A stretch of DNA of 64,000 bases from Aquila chrysaetos chrysaetos (taxonomy: Eukaryota; Chordata; Aves; Accipitriformes; Accipitridae): positions 24,274,041 through 24,338,040 of the forward strand of contig NC_044011.1 of the NCBI RefSeq assembly GCF_900496995.4, read 5' to 3'. A model generated the notes under the pieces. It saw only the letters and a program-made list of their open reading frames with translations, ran no database searches and was not told the DNA's origin. The position numbers were made by a program, and so were the translations under genes. Below, in pieces: positions 37,931 through 51,029 of the stretch. Position 1 is the stretch's first letter. Every line of letters begins with the position of its first letter.

Positions 37931-40339
37931 GGAGAGGGGCTGCCGCCACCCTGGGTGCCGGGCACCTTGCACAGTAAGACCAGAAGAAGCTGAGGAGGCT
38001 GGCAACGGATTCTCCCAATTTTCCTAATCTTGCCCACAGCAACTTGCCCTCTGGCTCACCACAGAAAAGTGGAAGAAAAGAGGTAGTATGATGGTGATGG
38101 GTAGGGAAGAGAGCCAACAAATGGTGAGATTAAAGGAACTCAGTGGGTCCCGTAAATTGTTCCTCCTTTTGAATTAGTCAGGACCACTTTTCAACAGAGC
38201 CACGCTTGCCAGAGGACTACTAGTAGACCTTACAAAAACAGGGTGACTGAAGCCTGCAGGAGTGGGAAGGCTAAGACTGTCAGGCTTCCTGTAGGATAGA
38301 GGCTTCTTGATTTTTTTTTTGAGAGAGGGAGAATAAGTAATGCTGCTAGGCTGGAAGCCAAGCCACTAGAAAAGAGCTGTGGAGTGAAGGGGAATCCAGG
38401 CAAAGTCCCTGACCACCACCGCCTCCTGACAGATTTGAGAGGCTGCCATTGTGCAAAGGAACGACTGAATGCGCCAAGAGATATTTAACCTCCCTTTGCA
38501 AGGTTGTGAAAAACTGTTTGGCTATGAGTATGCTGTGTAGTATGCTGTGTAAAACTCTACCATAAAGTAAGCCCAACATGATTTATACATCTTTTTTAAT
38601 ATCAATTTTTTTTAGACCTGCACTAAACAAGGTTGACAGTACATGAGATTACAGACCAATGCCTGCCATGAGTTAAATTGCGTAGGGTCTGCAAACAGTG
38701 CACAAATACACTACATGATAGAGCAGAACGTCACTAATCCACAATAATGCAGGGAAGCCCCAGTGCAGATTAGTGGGGTTTGTGGATTAGGGACTGGGAG
38801 GGCACTTGAGGGGAAGTCAGCCATGTCACACTCCAGACCCCCCTTCCCTCTCCGTAGTGCAGGGAGCCAGTGGAAGGAGCTGCGAGGGGCACTGCTGTTC
38901 TGCTCGGCCCCAAGGGACATTACCAGCAACGCTGAGGCTGCTACCGCTTCTTTTTCAAAAGCTGTAGCAGGCCTACTCCGAACAGAGAATTGCACTCCTG
39001 GTCTCCCTGAAATCAGTTTAAACACTTAGCACACACCTGCTGTGCAGACACATTAAGTCAATTTGAAGTGAGGTTACTTTGTGCATATGGAATTGAACAA
39101 GAAACTCTAAGCTGCCCTGAGCACAGCTTGCGTGGCTACTCATTGGGGTGTGTGTGTCTAAGTCAGACTGTGAATGCAACCGTTGTTAGTTTCTGAAACT
39201 TTCTGGACAAAACAGTAGTGACGTAAATAGGTATGTGTTGTGACTATTAGTCTTTGGTTTTGTACATATAATGGCTATTGCCACTCACCCAAAGGACAAT
39301 AACACTGCCTAATTCATGTGAATCTAAAATTGCATACAGGATAACAGCATTTCCCACTAATGATACAACTAGCCACATAAATTTTTAACAGCGAAGGGTG
39401 CTTTTACTTGTATAAAACTGAAATACTGCTAAATGTCATATGGATTATAATCACAGTTAGTATCATGATAAAGTATCAGTACAGTAACCATTTTGATTAA
39501 ACATTTTATAAATACTTGCAATATTAAAGAATTTGAAATTGAATAACTGGGCCCAATATTGATATTCGTTGTCATTTCTTCCTTTCAAGAAACAAAATTA
39601 ATAATCCATATTGGAAAAAGAAGAGTGTGAAGCTTTTGGTCTTGGGTCAAGCAAATTTTAAATTATCTGAAAATCAGGATATTAATTATTTTTGATACAA
39701 GACATCACAGATGTCTTGGCAAGGTCATGGCTATACATGGTATGCTTTTTTAATGCTAAAAAATGACCTGAGGCAAACACTTGAGACAGATTGTTGTAAA
39801 AAGATTAGCTCTTCATGATGCACATTTTCCCCTCAGCACTCTGTAGGTTCAAACAATGAGTCTGTGCATTTTGAGTTTATTGACCTTTGTGAATATAGTA
39901 CTTGAAAACTGGTGACAGATTTCTTTGAAAATCAATGCCAATTGTGAAGCTGTTTGTTATCCACTGTTTCTTCTTGAGTCTGATTAATAAAAAAAAATCA
40001 TATAAGTGAAATTGGAAACTGAAATTAATTAAAAATGAAATATTCATTCCATTCTTCCTGGGAAAAGCAAAATGTAAAAGAGGTGGATCTTTTATCTGGA
40101 TGTCTCTCAGACATATATACTAATGTAATTCATCACAGACCAAGAAAACTTCTAATAGTCTATCCTGATCTTTCCATGAGGAAAGAAAACACTGTGTGGA
40201 AGTTTAATGTTACGGCCAAATGCCCATATAGTAGTAGGAAAAAAATGGCAAGCTAATTTGCTTCTTCAACTTATTTCGATCTAAGCTCTCAAAAGTAAAA
40301 GAGTTGATTCACACCGCTGGCCATATTTCAGTGTAAAAC

Positions 40340-41477
40340 TGTGATGGGTTGACCCTGGCTGGTTGCCAGGTGCCCACCAAAGCCGTTCTATCACTCCCCC
40401 TCCTCAGCTGGACAGGGGAGAGAAAATATAACAAAGAGCTTGTGGGTCGAGATAAGGACAGGAGAGATCACTCATCACTTACCGTCACGGGCAAAACAGA
40501 CTCAACTTGGGGAAATTAACTCACTTTATTACAAATCAACCAGAGTAGGGTAATGAGAAAAAAACCGAATCTCAGAACACCTTCCCTCCACCCCTCCCTT
40601 CTTCCCGGGCACAACTTCACTCCCGGCTTCTCTACCAACCCCCCCCAGCGGCACAGGGGGAACGGGGATGGGGTTTACGGTCAGTTCATCACACGTTGTT
40701 TTCTGCCGCTTCATCCTCCTCAGGGGGAGGACTCATCACACTCTTCCCTGCTCCAACGTGGGGTCCCACCCACGGGAGACAGTCCTCCACGAACTTCTCC
40801 AACGTGGGCCCTTCCCACGGGCTGCAGTTCTTCACGAACTGCTCCAGCATGGGTCCTTTCCACGGTGTGCAGTCCTTCAGGAGCACACTGCTCCAGCGTG
40901 GGTCCCCCACGGGGTCACAAGTCCTGCCAGAAAACCTGCTCCGTGGGCTCCTCTCTCCACAGATCCGCAGGTCCTGCCAGGAACCTGCTCCAGCGCAGGG
41001 TTCCCACGGGGTCACAGCCTCCTTCGGGAAACCCACCTGCTCCGGCGTGGGGTCCTCCACGGGCTACAGGTGGATATCTGCTCCACCGTGGACCTCCATG
41101 GACTGCAGGGGGACAGCCTGCCTCACCATGGTCTTCACCACGGGCCGCAGGGGAATCTCTGCTCCGGCGCCTGGAGCATCTCCTCCCCCCTCCTTCTTCA
41201 CTGACCTTGGTGTCCGCAGAGTTGTTTCTCTTACATGTTCTCACTCCTCTCTCCGGCTGCCGAATCTGCCTGTCCCAACTTTTTTTTCCTTCTTAAAAAT
41301 GTTATCACAGAGGCGTTACCACTATCGCTGATTGGCTCGGCCTTGGCCGGCGGCGGGTCCGTCTCAGAGCTGGTATTGGCTTTCTCTTGAACACAGGGGA
41401 AGCTTCTAGCAGCTTCTTACAGAAGCCACCCCTGTAACCCCCCCCGCTACCAAAACCTTGCCAACAAAACCAATACA
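40340..41477 (-). mobile_element. Solo LTR of an avian endogenous retrovirus (1138 bp)
   Basis: Read on the minus strand it starts TGTATTGGTTTTG and ends CAACCCATCACA, so it has TG...CA ends. It is flanked by the 5-bp duplication AAAAC (40335-40339 and 41478-41482). On the minus strand a CCAAT box (41331-41335) is followed by a TATA-like TTTTAAG near 41292-41298, and an AATAAA signal lies at 40525-40530, which fits the orientation. Between them is a degenerate tandem array. No internal retroviral genes or partner LTR are present. Long open frames in several phases on both strands (up to 247 codons) come from the GC-rich array and are not genes. This type is familiar from bird genomes, but I cannot give its database name. 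Confidence 0.93.
40749..41180. repeat. Degenerate tandem array inside the LTR
   Basis: About ten units, 38 to 51 bases apart, each starting with a variant of CTGCTCCAGCGTGGG and usually followed by CCACGGG and TGCAG. Units begin near 40749, 40794, 40839, 40886, 40939, 40987, 41038, 41078, 41115 and 41159. By position they lie between the TATA-like box and the polyadenylation signal, so they would be in the transcribed R region of the LTR. Confidence 0.85.
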
Positions 41478-41482
41478 AAAAC

Positions 41483-44400
41483 ATACAGGATAAAATTCAG
41501 GCCCTGTTGCTCTCAAGAGAGGTTGTTTTTAGGGATGTGGTGAAGCCAGGATTTGACCTTGGTTTCTCTTATCACCATTAAAGTCTTACATGGAATAGTG
41601 AGAATTAGAGACATCGACATAAGTACCGATTTTTTCTTTAAAATATATTTTTCTGGCACATTTTTCTGACAACAGCACACATGGCCTTTTCTCAGGGAAT
41701 TTGCTGTAAAGGTATCTAAGCCTAACTGGCTGCACGGGAAATCTGTTGTGGGCAAAACTAGTTTCTAGTTCTGCAAACAGACAAAAAATATGAACTATGT
41801 ACCTAAACGTCTGCAGGTCTGAGGTCTTAGCAACCTTGGGCCAATCAATACAAATGTTAAAACCCAGTTATAGGGTAACTTGTCAATAGCCCGGTTCCCC
41901 GAATCAGCTGTGGTTGCAATATAAATGGGGCCCTACAAACTATTCAAAGAAAACATTGCAAAAGCTGCATGCCATTTAATGATTGCATTAACACCATTAT
42001 CTACCACCTAATCGATGCTGTGATTGACAACTTTGCAAATCAGATTAGCTTTCAGTCTGTGTATGGGAGTAGCGTGGCTAGGAATGGAAAATTGCGTGGG
42101 CCCCAATTTATGGCAGATGAACAACAGTCAAAGGTATAAAACAAAAAATCACTGATAATGCAGATTAGTTGTAACAACTAACCCCCAGAATATATTAAAA
42201 TCACCCCTGTGTTTTTATTCACATCTTGCATCACATCACTCCAATGCTGCTTGCATACAGTGAAGGGAAGTTCCCACCCAATGACATCATAGTTTGTCTT
42301 TGGCTACAGCCAGCTACATATTTTTAAAGAGGTCCTGTTTGTTCCATAACTGAACTCTTCACCTTTTGATTATATGTTTTGTTGGGGAGGGGTTAAAGGG
42401 AAAAAGCCTGCTAGAAAATGTACTTAAACTTGGCATTCACAGGCTCAGACTTGGGTGGGCTGCATTCCCTCCTCCGGTTACACCCTACCTGAAATCCTTG
42501 TATGTTAAATCACTTGACTAGTTCAGCCTTAATGATTGGGTCATACCCTGGGAAGCAAGTTCAGAGATACTGGAGATGTGTGCTTACAAAAACACACATA
42601 ACTGTAGAAAAACAGTGGATAAACTAAGAGAGGAACACTGGGAGAGTACTGAGAAAAAAAAAGTTATTTGGAGGAAAAAATTATCTCTTACTCATGATAA
42701 AGTGTCACAAAACACACATAACATGCTACACTTCCAGTGACACATTTTTATGAATAAAAATAAACCCCTTGCTAATCAGGAAACTTTAAATTATTTTTAC
42801 GTACTAACACCAACATGAATATTCCTTTTTTCTTCAGCTGCTACAAATGCATTCCCTCTAAATTATATTTTCTTTGCTCTGTGAAAGGCTTACACAAATG
42901 TGGGAACATAGTCATATCATGTGGAGGATTTGGGTTGTTACACAACTACTAGTATGAGAAAAAGATATTTCTGTAAATATCTGGATCTTCATAGCAGTGC
43001 AGTGAGCTACCGATAAACTTGAACTATTGTAGAAGTTTTAAGTCACGATGAAGTGAAGTGGATTTATTATTACAGTTGCAGCCACACAACTTCTTTGTGT
43101 TTTCCATAGTAGCGACCTCCAAGATGGGATCAGCAGACAATTTTCTAATGGTCTGTAGATAACTGATAGGATGCAGAGTGCTGCTTTCTTGCTTCCAGAT
43201 ACTTGGAGGAGCAACCAGGAAAAGAAAAGTCAGGAATCTTATTTAAGCACTTGGAATGGGACAGAAATAAGTATCTTAACTGCCCCTTGTATGCACTGTC
43301 CTCGCAGAGAAAGTGAAGGCCAGAACCACAGCTGGAACAGTTAGGAATGACTAAATATTTCCTTAACATTACTTTTCCATTGGAGCAGCTGCTGTGGTTG
43401 TCCCTGTTCTTTCCACAAATGAAACGGGAGGTGACCCACACCACCAATGTTCTGTGGTCCTCACACAGCCTGTGAAAGCTTGCTTTAGAGGATCCTCAGC
43501 ACAGATCCCGAAGAAGAGAAGCAGAGAGGATGCTGGAAACGTTTTTTTTATTTTGAAAAAGTTTTAGCTTTCAGGAAACAGGTAAGTGGTTGGATATGGT
43601 ATCAGATTTGTGGTTTTCCCTCTTTACTAAAATTGTGAGGAGAAGAAATAGATAAGTACCATTGCTACTTGGGTTTTTTGGTGGTTGTTTTTTAGGGGCG
43701 GTGGGTTTCTGATTTGATTTTGTGCCTATGTTGGGAATTCCTGTTTTTAACTTTTTGCCATTGGAAAGTTTGAAAACTCAGCAGGAAAATTAAGTCAGTG
43801 AGCAGTAGAAACTAAAACATTTTAGAAAGCAATAGGGAATGTAAAGAAATATTTTGTTCAAAGCTCTAGCAGGAATTTGACTTTATTCCTCTACAAGTAT
43901 TCTGATACATATTCTGATTTTCTTTGTTGGAGTAATGAGGCTGACTCCCATGCAGAGTTGTGGGGTTAACATGTAACTCATCTAATTAACCAATGTAATC
44001 TTCTCTCATTGTGTGATCTGTCACATTGCGATATGCTCTTTCCAAAACATTCTTAGTGAATGGTTTGTCTTCCTACCATAGGACACGATGATACAAGAAC
44101 TTCTTTCAAGAATTTTGGTGAGTCTGTTCCTACAAGGTGTTAAGTGATTTACATGGAGTTATAATCAGTCTCAGTTTCTTTGAACATTGTGAAGAGGTAA
44201 GGTTGCCCACAGCTTGGTCTCAGGTTCTTTAGCTAGATGATTCTAGGAATATGTATGGTAGATACTACGCAGGTGACATAAATATCCATTTTACCATTGA
44301 GGATAATGGCACCAGGGTGGGACCTTAGCCTATTTGGCACAGCTCTCATGGGACTCCAATGTAAGTAAAAAACATTCCTTCCAGCCTACATTTTTTTCCA

Positions 44401-47400
44401 AGATTCTATTTATCAGCCCCATGAAAATGCCTTTCAAATGTGATAATTACCCATAGCTTTTGTCAGCTAAGTGAGAGCCCTCTCTCACACAACCCCATCC
44501 ACTCACTCTGAAATTGCAAACTAAAAGTCAAAACAAGAAAAACTTTACCCTCAGGAGGGAAACATTAGCATGATCAGCATGGTCCACAGGCCTTTTGTAG
44601 CAACAATTCTTCAAGTAGGAGTAGAGATCAGAGCTTATACAGGCACACAGGAATCTCCTGTTGAGGCAATAGCACCTATGCACATCCCTGCACAAAGAAG
44701 TTGTAGGCTACTTCCTTGAATTATCTTAATGGGATAGCTACAGGATGTGCCTCTGCAAGTCAGATTAACATTATTATTATTATTATTAATGCACATGTAT
44801 CCATTTTATCTAATCCTTTCTACACTAACATCGGTATCTTAGAGAACATTTTTTTCCAGTCTTCTCTTTTATATTCAGCTTCTTTCTTCTACACTGTGCA
44901 ACTGCGCCAGCTGGTTTGGCCTCTTTACAAGGTGTTCATTTTCTCATCCCAAATGCTTTTCACTTTATGGCCTTACACCTAAAAGTTGTAGCTAGTGTGT
45001 ATGTGCCAGATTTATCCATCACAGCTTTTGACTTGATGAAGACAAGCTCTCTCCAACCAGAGTCCAGAAGCTTTCATCAGTACTTAAATAAATTAGAATC
45101 AGAAACATTTTAGAGAGATGTTAACAGAGATTGTATATGAATTGAGAATTACCAGCTTTGCAATTGAAGTCCCAGATATGCAGCAATCGTGTTTTTACTA
45201 AGTTACAAAAGACATGCATCCTCTGCTTTTCTTAAAATTATTTTTTCCCCTGGAGTCTCCACTAGTTGGTATGGTGCAGCTGTGAAATAAGTAAATTATT
45301 TTCTTTCTTAATGACTTCCATCCTCTACTTTATTACTGCACAATAATGTTTCAACTACATTTCTTTTGGCATAACTGGCTTTGAGCCCTGGTTCGCCTGC
45401 CAGGTTGGATCTTTCCGTCTGTTGTGGACGTTTGCTCTACAAACAAAATCTAGGTCTTCAGCGACACTTGCCACTTACCCATGCCAATATTTGTTATCCG
45501 CTTCGCTACCCAGTCGGTAGCAATGCCAAGCAGCAACATCAAGAGCATACAGGCTTTTCACATCAGCAGTCACTTTGAACTACTAGTTGTTTTTTGCTGT
45601 TCAGGGGAATTTATGTTGTGGCATGGATTTTGACACTTAACAACACTACAGAATCAAACAAATGGGGAAGCTAAAGATAAAAAAGACAAATATCACCTAC
45701 GGCTATCAATTTCACAACCAACATGGTATACTTCCCATGCAATTCTCTCCCCCGTCTTATCTCCAGTTGAATAAAGATTTTAAATTCATTGTGTGTTTAC
45801 CTTACATCACATACTGCTCATCTTCTGGATTTTTTCTTATTTTGTGTTTTGCCTTTAACACTCTTAACTCTACAACTTCTATTGCTATAAAAGGCGCAAA
45901 GGCCCTTAAGGTGTGCCTTTTCTCCCAGAGATAAAAGCAAGCTTCTTTTCTTTAATGGTATGGTCTGACAATCAACATCTTCTACAGAGGCGACATGTCC
46001 TAACTTGAGGACAATCCTCAAGTCAGTATAGCAGTAACCAGGAAGAATTTTAGCAATTCAGAAGGTGTACTCACAAGAAAGAGTACTTTAACCAGTAGTG
46101 TCTGCAAGATTGGAATCTTAGTAATTCCAAAACCCAACAATTACATTTATCAGCTTATAATCACCATATAAGAGCTGTCAGAGGGGGATTGCTGCATTTG
46201 TCTGCCCTGTCAGCACCACAGCTGGGGTGTGAGAAAACTCATGCCTTCACACTGCAGCAATATAACTTGTCTCACGCTGTATCTGATGTGTCAAAATCCG
46301 AGGCCAGAGGGAATCCACTGTGCTGTTCTACTGCCAGAAATGCAAAGCAGAATCACACATTAAAAAGTACCCAATTGGAAGGGGCATTCTTTGACCAGCA
46401 ATCAAATGTAGTAGCAACATCCACTCCTGCGATGTGCTTAAGTCATGTAACCCTGAGACACTGCATACAAATCATATTACTGGGTACATGAAGCCTCATG
46501 TGCCAACAGATTGAAAATACTGTCCATGACGAGTGTCTTGATTGATAATGCATTTTTATCACAGTAACATTTCAGGTACAATGAACTTCTTTTCCTAGTG
46601 CACATTTTTATGCTGTAGCACATTTTCTATTAATTATGGAAGATATTTTCACCCACTTTTCCAATGCCTTTGGAACCTTGCTGAATGCCAGCAGACATGC
46701 CAGCAGATGGACCTCTGGACAAAAAAGGAGATACATTTCTTTTTCAGAAAGCAGTCTTCTAGCAGCTTATTACCATCTATAAGAAAACTTTATGGCAGAA
46801 GGAGACATACACTCTTTCAGGACCAGTTTCTAGACCACTCAGGATTTTACTCATTAAAAACCACACGGGTGGTGCTGAATAACTAAAGTCAAGGTAACTA
46901 AAAATTAAGTTCAACAGTAGTTATATTATTGTACTAGGAATAGATTATGCCATTTTATTATCTTTACTTCAGCCATTTCTTGGAACTTCTTTCATTTGTT
47001 CTTTTCTTCAAAATCTCTAAAATGGAGAAATCCTTACATACAGGAAGGCAGCATGAGTATTTTTCCTTATGCCTTGTTGTATTTTAACATCAAATAGTTT
47101 ATAATTGGACATGGGTATTTTTTTCCTCATTTTCTTTTGTAACAGACACTGCTGATGGCTGTGCCGCCAGGTTAATGAGGAGACTGCAGGATGAACATTA
47201 TAAAGGAGGAGTTACATGAGTGTCATTTAGGTAAAGCCAAGAAACCAACTGGCACAAGAGTTGAGCAAACAGCCATTTTGACTATAAACTTATAATCTGT
47301 ACAGACAGCAGCTCCAATATGAGGTTCAAAATTTGCTGTGTTTACATTCAGTTGTATTGCTGCAATCTTTATTTCTGTTGAACAGTTCTTTGGTTGGATC

Positions 47401-49929
47401 AGCACTTTCAAGAAATTTTGCATATTGAGTGCAACAACAGATTGGTAACAGTTCTTATCACTGTGGCACCTCCACAAAATGTAGATATAAACTCAGAAAA
47501 GAGGAGAGAGGGTGGAGGAAAATATTTAAAACCAGATTAATGGCATTTCTCTAGTGCTAGTGCAGCAGCAGTACATCTCCTAAAAATTAGCAGACTATGA
47601 AAATCACCACCTGACATGCTGTAGACAGAATGGCACAGACTTCATTTGGCGTTTCATTACTCTGCTTATGAAATTGTCTACATCATTCTACTCCTTAGGC
47701 CATGCATGTCGCACAATAAAAGAGTTAAGGAAAAGCATACACCAAAAATTGTATTACATGTTATATTTTCTAAAACATAGCTTCCAATGAAACTGCTAGA
47801 CTTTACTTTTCCAAAATTGTACATCAGAGGAGAAGAAAAGTTTGTCATAAGTCAGCAGATTTTTCCAGAAACAAATAGCCTAAAACAAACATGAGAAGAA
47901 ACATCAGCATAAATAAACATCTCTGGGAGGGACTGCTAACTGAGGTTCTCAGCAGAAGTGTCTGAGTCTCTCTGAGGAAAGGAGTAGAGGCAAGTCTGAA
48001 GCGGTTTCTTTTAAAATCTTCCTGAATTTTCTAATCTAGGGAAATTTCACTGCAGGAATTTCCACTGGTTTTAGCAACATTTGGAACCTTATTGAAGACA
48101 AGATTGTTGCAGGTGCAGCTGTTTTTTAGTACTGTGACCATTAAACTTGCTCAGGCCAATGTTATTAAATACTGGCAGCCACAAAAGTGCTAGCAATAAG
48201 AAAAAGCAGTTTGGATGGTGCAAACTCAGGTAGTCTCCGAAAGCTGCAGAGACCAAGTGTCTCCCATTGTGTCTGTAAATTAAGCCTTTAAAAGTTGTAG
48301 TTACTGTTTTTTTAAGAAGGTATGTGAAGCTGCTGTGTTATTTTCTTGAGGAACTGGAGTATACTCTGCTATCATTTCTTCATGCTTAGAGATGTTAAAG
48401 CATCTGAGAAATGAACCCAGGAAGAGCATACATAAAGTTCTAGAGACCATTCTGCATATAAAAAGTATCTAGAGGTAAAATTCTAACCCGGCTGGTGTTG
48501 TGGTAATTGTAGCAACTGCTCTATCAAAGAAAGAACCGCAGTGATCTGTTTTCCTGAAAAAGAAAAATGATACTCCATCTCTTTGAAAGAGTTGTAGGCT
48601 TTTTTAATGCTGTTCTTGAATGTGGAGCAAGAGATACTGAAAAAACTTCATTAGCTTTATTTAAATTATACACTATAATAAAAAAAATTAAGATTACAAC
48701 ATCAAACAATATAGCTAGTAAGAATTAAAACTGCTTGTGCACGTGCATTATAATTCCTTCTTTAATTATTGGTCCCTACCCTCTTTCGCTAGCTGCAGAA
48801 TGAACAATGCTGAATTAAGCACAGATATCTAATACTGCTTGCTCTCTATTCATTGCCAACTCATTGCTTTCCTGTGTGCTTACATTAATTTCCTTTAACA
48901 GCACTCCCATGAGCTGCAGGCTTGCTTTTACTTCTGAAGCACCAAGATTAAAGAAAAGATACTAATCAGTGTCTGACAGGACTTCATTTCTTGATCTTAT
49001 GCATTATGAAATAACCAGAATATTTATGGTATATTGCCCATTTTCAGTAGTAAGCTACTCTAAATGAGACCCCAGCATCTTAAGTTTGGCATTGTGAAAA
49101 CACATCCCTCAACACCTTCACAAAATCATATTCACACAATGTAGCACATAGCATCACAGAAATTTTTGATAAATACCTTACAATTTCTTTAGAATTCTGT
49201 GAAGAATACTCAGCAGCTTCAGAGATCCTGCTCTTCCTCTCCCTCCCCTTCTAATTTTCCTAGAAGTGACATAAGGATTACATAGAAAATAACTTATTTT
49301 ATTGCACAGCTCTGCTCCAAAGTAGAAAAATATATCCTGTGCACTAAAAAAAGGCATGGCTCGGCGTGCCTATGAGGGTGAGGTGGGAACTCTGTAGTTA
49401 ACTTCAGGTTGTAATGCATAAAAGGGATGAACTGACGTTGTGCAGGCAATGTATACTGTGTGCTGGATTTTGCAATTTCAGTATGACTGCATGTAATGTA
49501 AATAATTTTAATGAGAAAAGAAAAAGATCAAAGCTAAAAGAGGCCTTGCCTTCCTAACCAGACAGTTGTTTTATTGTTTTTTTACACCTGTTAGTACTAC
49601 ATTTTTCCCCCAGCTTTTTATTTTCTTCTTGTACATACATGCACAAATTGCAGGCTAGACCATCACCTCTTGGTCCGAGATTTGACACACCTTTCATATG
49701 CTGGAAGAAAAATTATAAGGAGAATGAAAAGGCTAATACATGGTTTAAAGGACAGCCCAAAGGGCTAGGGTAAGAGACTTGCCCTTAGGTGGGGAAGGTG
49801 CCAAGGGCAGACTGCCCACAGCACTCCCGGGTCTTTCACATACAGGCCTTTCAGCAGTCAGCATCCACAAAGGCATCTGAAAGATCTTTAGCTAAGGGGA
49901 GGGCAACACCCCAAGGCCGTAGATCATTA
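41483..49929. other. Intergenic sequence upstream of the right-hand promoter
   Basis: AT-rich DNA without splice-supported exons. The stretch 41.82-42.15 kb is non-repetitive, with homeodomain-type ATTA/TAAT words and a CCAAT word, and is a candidate conserved element. An ATT repeat lies at 44770-44788. Frames up to 100 codons show no family resemblance. Confidence 0.6.
44770..44788. repeat. (ATT)6 microsatellite
   Basis: About six perfect ATT units in the intergenic region. Confidence 0.9.
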
Positions 49930-50150
49930 GAAAATTCAGGTTGTAAGGAGGTCTCCAGTCCAACCTCCAGCTCACAGCAGGGCCAGCTGCGCGGTCAGAC
50001 CAAGTTGCTCAGGGCCGCGTCCACTCGGGTGCGGGAAACCCCCAAGGAAACCCCTCCATTGCCCGGCTGTCCTCGGCGTGAAAAAGCTTTTCCCTACACC
50101 CAGCCCGAAGCTCTCTCTCATTTCAGCTCGGGCCCGTCGTCCCTCAGCCT
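49930..50150 (-). mobile_element. CR1 LINE 3'-end fragment
   Basis: Read on the minus strand this matches the 3' untranslated end of an old CR1 type. On the plus strand the order is ATTCAGGTTG, CCAGTCCAACCTCCAGCTCA, TTGCTCAGGG, then GTGAAAAAGCTTTTCCCTAC, as in reverse-complemented CR1. A segment around the LWxRL-type middle is deleted, and the usual terminal ATTCTATG repeats have decayed. It is unusually GC-rich and forms the outer edge of the CpG island. Confidence 0.85.
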
Positions 50151-50884
50151 CCCGCCCCGCAGCACGGCGAAGAGCCTGGCTGCGTCTCCTCAGCCACCTC
50201 CCCCGGCGGGAGGGAGTGCGGGGGGGGGGGCCGCTGTCAGCCCCCCGTCGCCATCTCTTCCCCAGGCTGAGCCGGCCTCGTCCCTCAGCCGCCCCGCACG
50301 GGCGGCGTGCTCCAGCCCGGGGACCCCCACCGAGCTCCCTCCGGTGTGTGTGAATCCCTTTCCCGCGCGGGGGGCGCCGCCGGAGGCAGCACCTACGCGG
50401 GGCTCTGAAGAGCGCTGGGCCGAGAGGGGCAACCGCCTCCCTCCGGCTGCCGCCGCGCTCCCCGCCCGCACAGCCCGCGGTGCCGCTGGCCTCCTTCGCA
50501 GCCTGGTAAGAGCTCACTCCGCCTGACAGCGGCGGACTGCGAGCCTGCGCGGAGACACCGCTGCGACAGGCGCTGCGGGACAGCGGCAGCTCACACCCGC
50601 GCGGCCGGCGCCGCGCCCGGCGAGGGGCGAGGCGGCGCCTGCGGTGCGCCGCGCCGCTCGCCCAGGGCCCTGGCCCGCCAGCCGCGCTCCGAGGCTGCCG
50701 TCCCTCCGATGCGGGTGTCCACGCTGCAGCAGCGGTCCCGAAGCCCACCCCGACACTTGGCTACAGCTGCCGACCGGGCCGGGCCAGACCCTCGCCAGTC
50801 CTGAGGGGCAGCGGCCGTTGGAGGTGGCCCAGGAAGGGGGGGCGGGGGCGAAGCTCCCGCTCTGGCGATTGACGGCCGCCGCAG

Positions 50885-51000
50885 CCAATGGCGGCGGGGC
50901 GGGGCGGGCAGCCGGCGGGCAGGCGCCGGGGGGCTCGGCTAAGGAGGGGACGGGGGCGGGGGCGGGGGCGGGGCGCGGGGGCGGGCGGAGCGCGGATTGG
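50885..51000 (+). promoter_or_regulatory. Core promoter cluster: CCAAT, GC boxes, inverted CCAAT
   Basis: CCAAT at 50885-50889, GC boxes at 50893-50908, repeated GGGGGCGGG at 50946-50990 and ATTGG at 50996-51000. The GC-box array also contains enough G-runs for G-quadruplex formation on the plus strand. There is no TATA box. Confidence 0.75.
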
Positions 51001-51029
51001 CCGGGGGGCGGGGCCGGCGGGGGTTTCTC

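Larger units (their letters stand above)
34610..40334. other. Intergenic sequence, no convincing gene
   Basis: AT-rich DNA to about 36.6 kb, including a 154-codon plus-strand frame at 36061-36525 with no family resemblance. The stretch 36.8-39.1 kb is GC-richer and probably holds decayed interspersed repeats. Segments near 36.83 and 37.84 kb resemble each other, and a CT-rich patch at 38.7-39.1 kb has open frames on both strands. From 39.1 kb it returns to AT-rich DNA. Confidence 0.55.

Noticed and set aside
40553..41331. Open frames of 247, 211 and 178 codons on the plus strand, and 123 and 109 on the minus strand
   Set aside because: They overlap in several phases and coincide with the GC-rich tandem array of the solo LTR. 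They have repeat-derived Pro/Ser/Gly composition and no retroviral gene motif.
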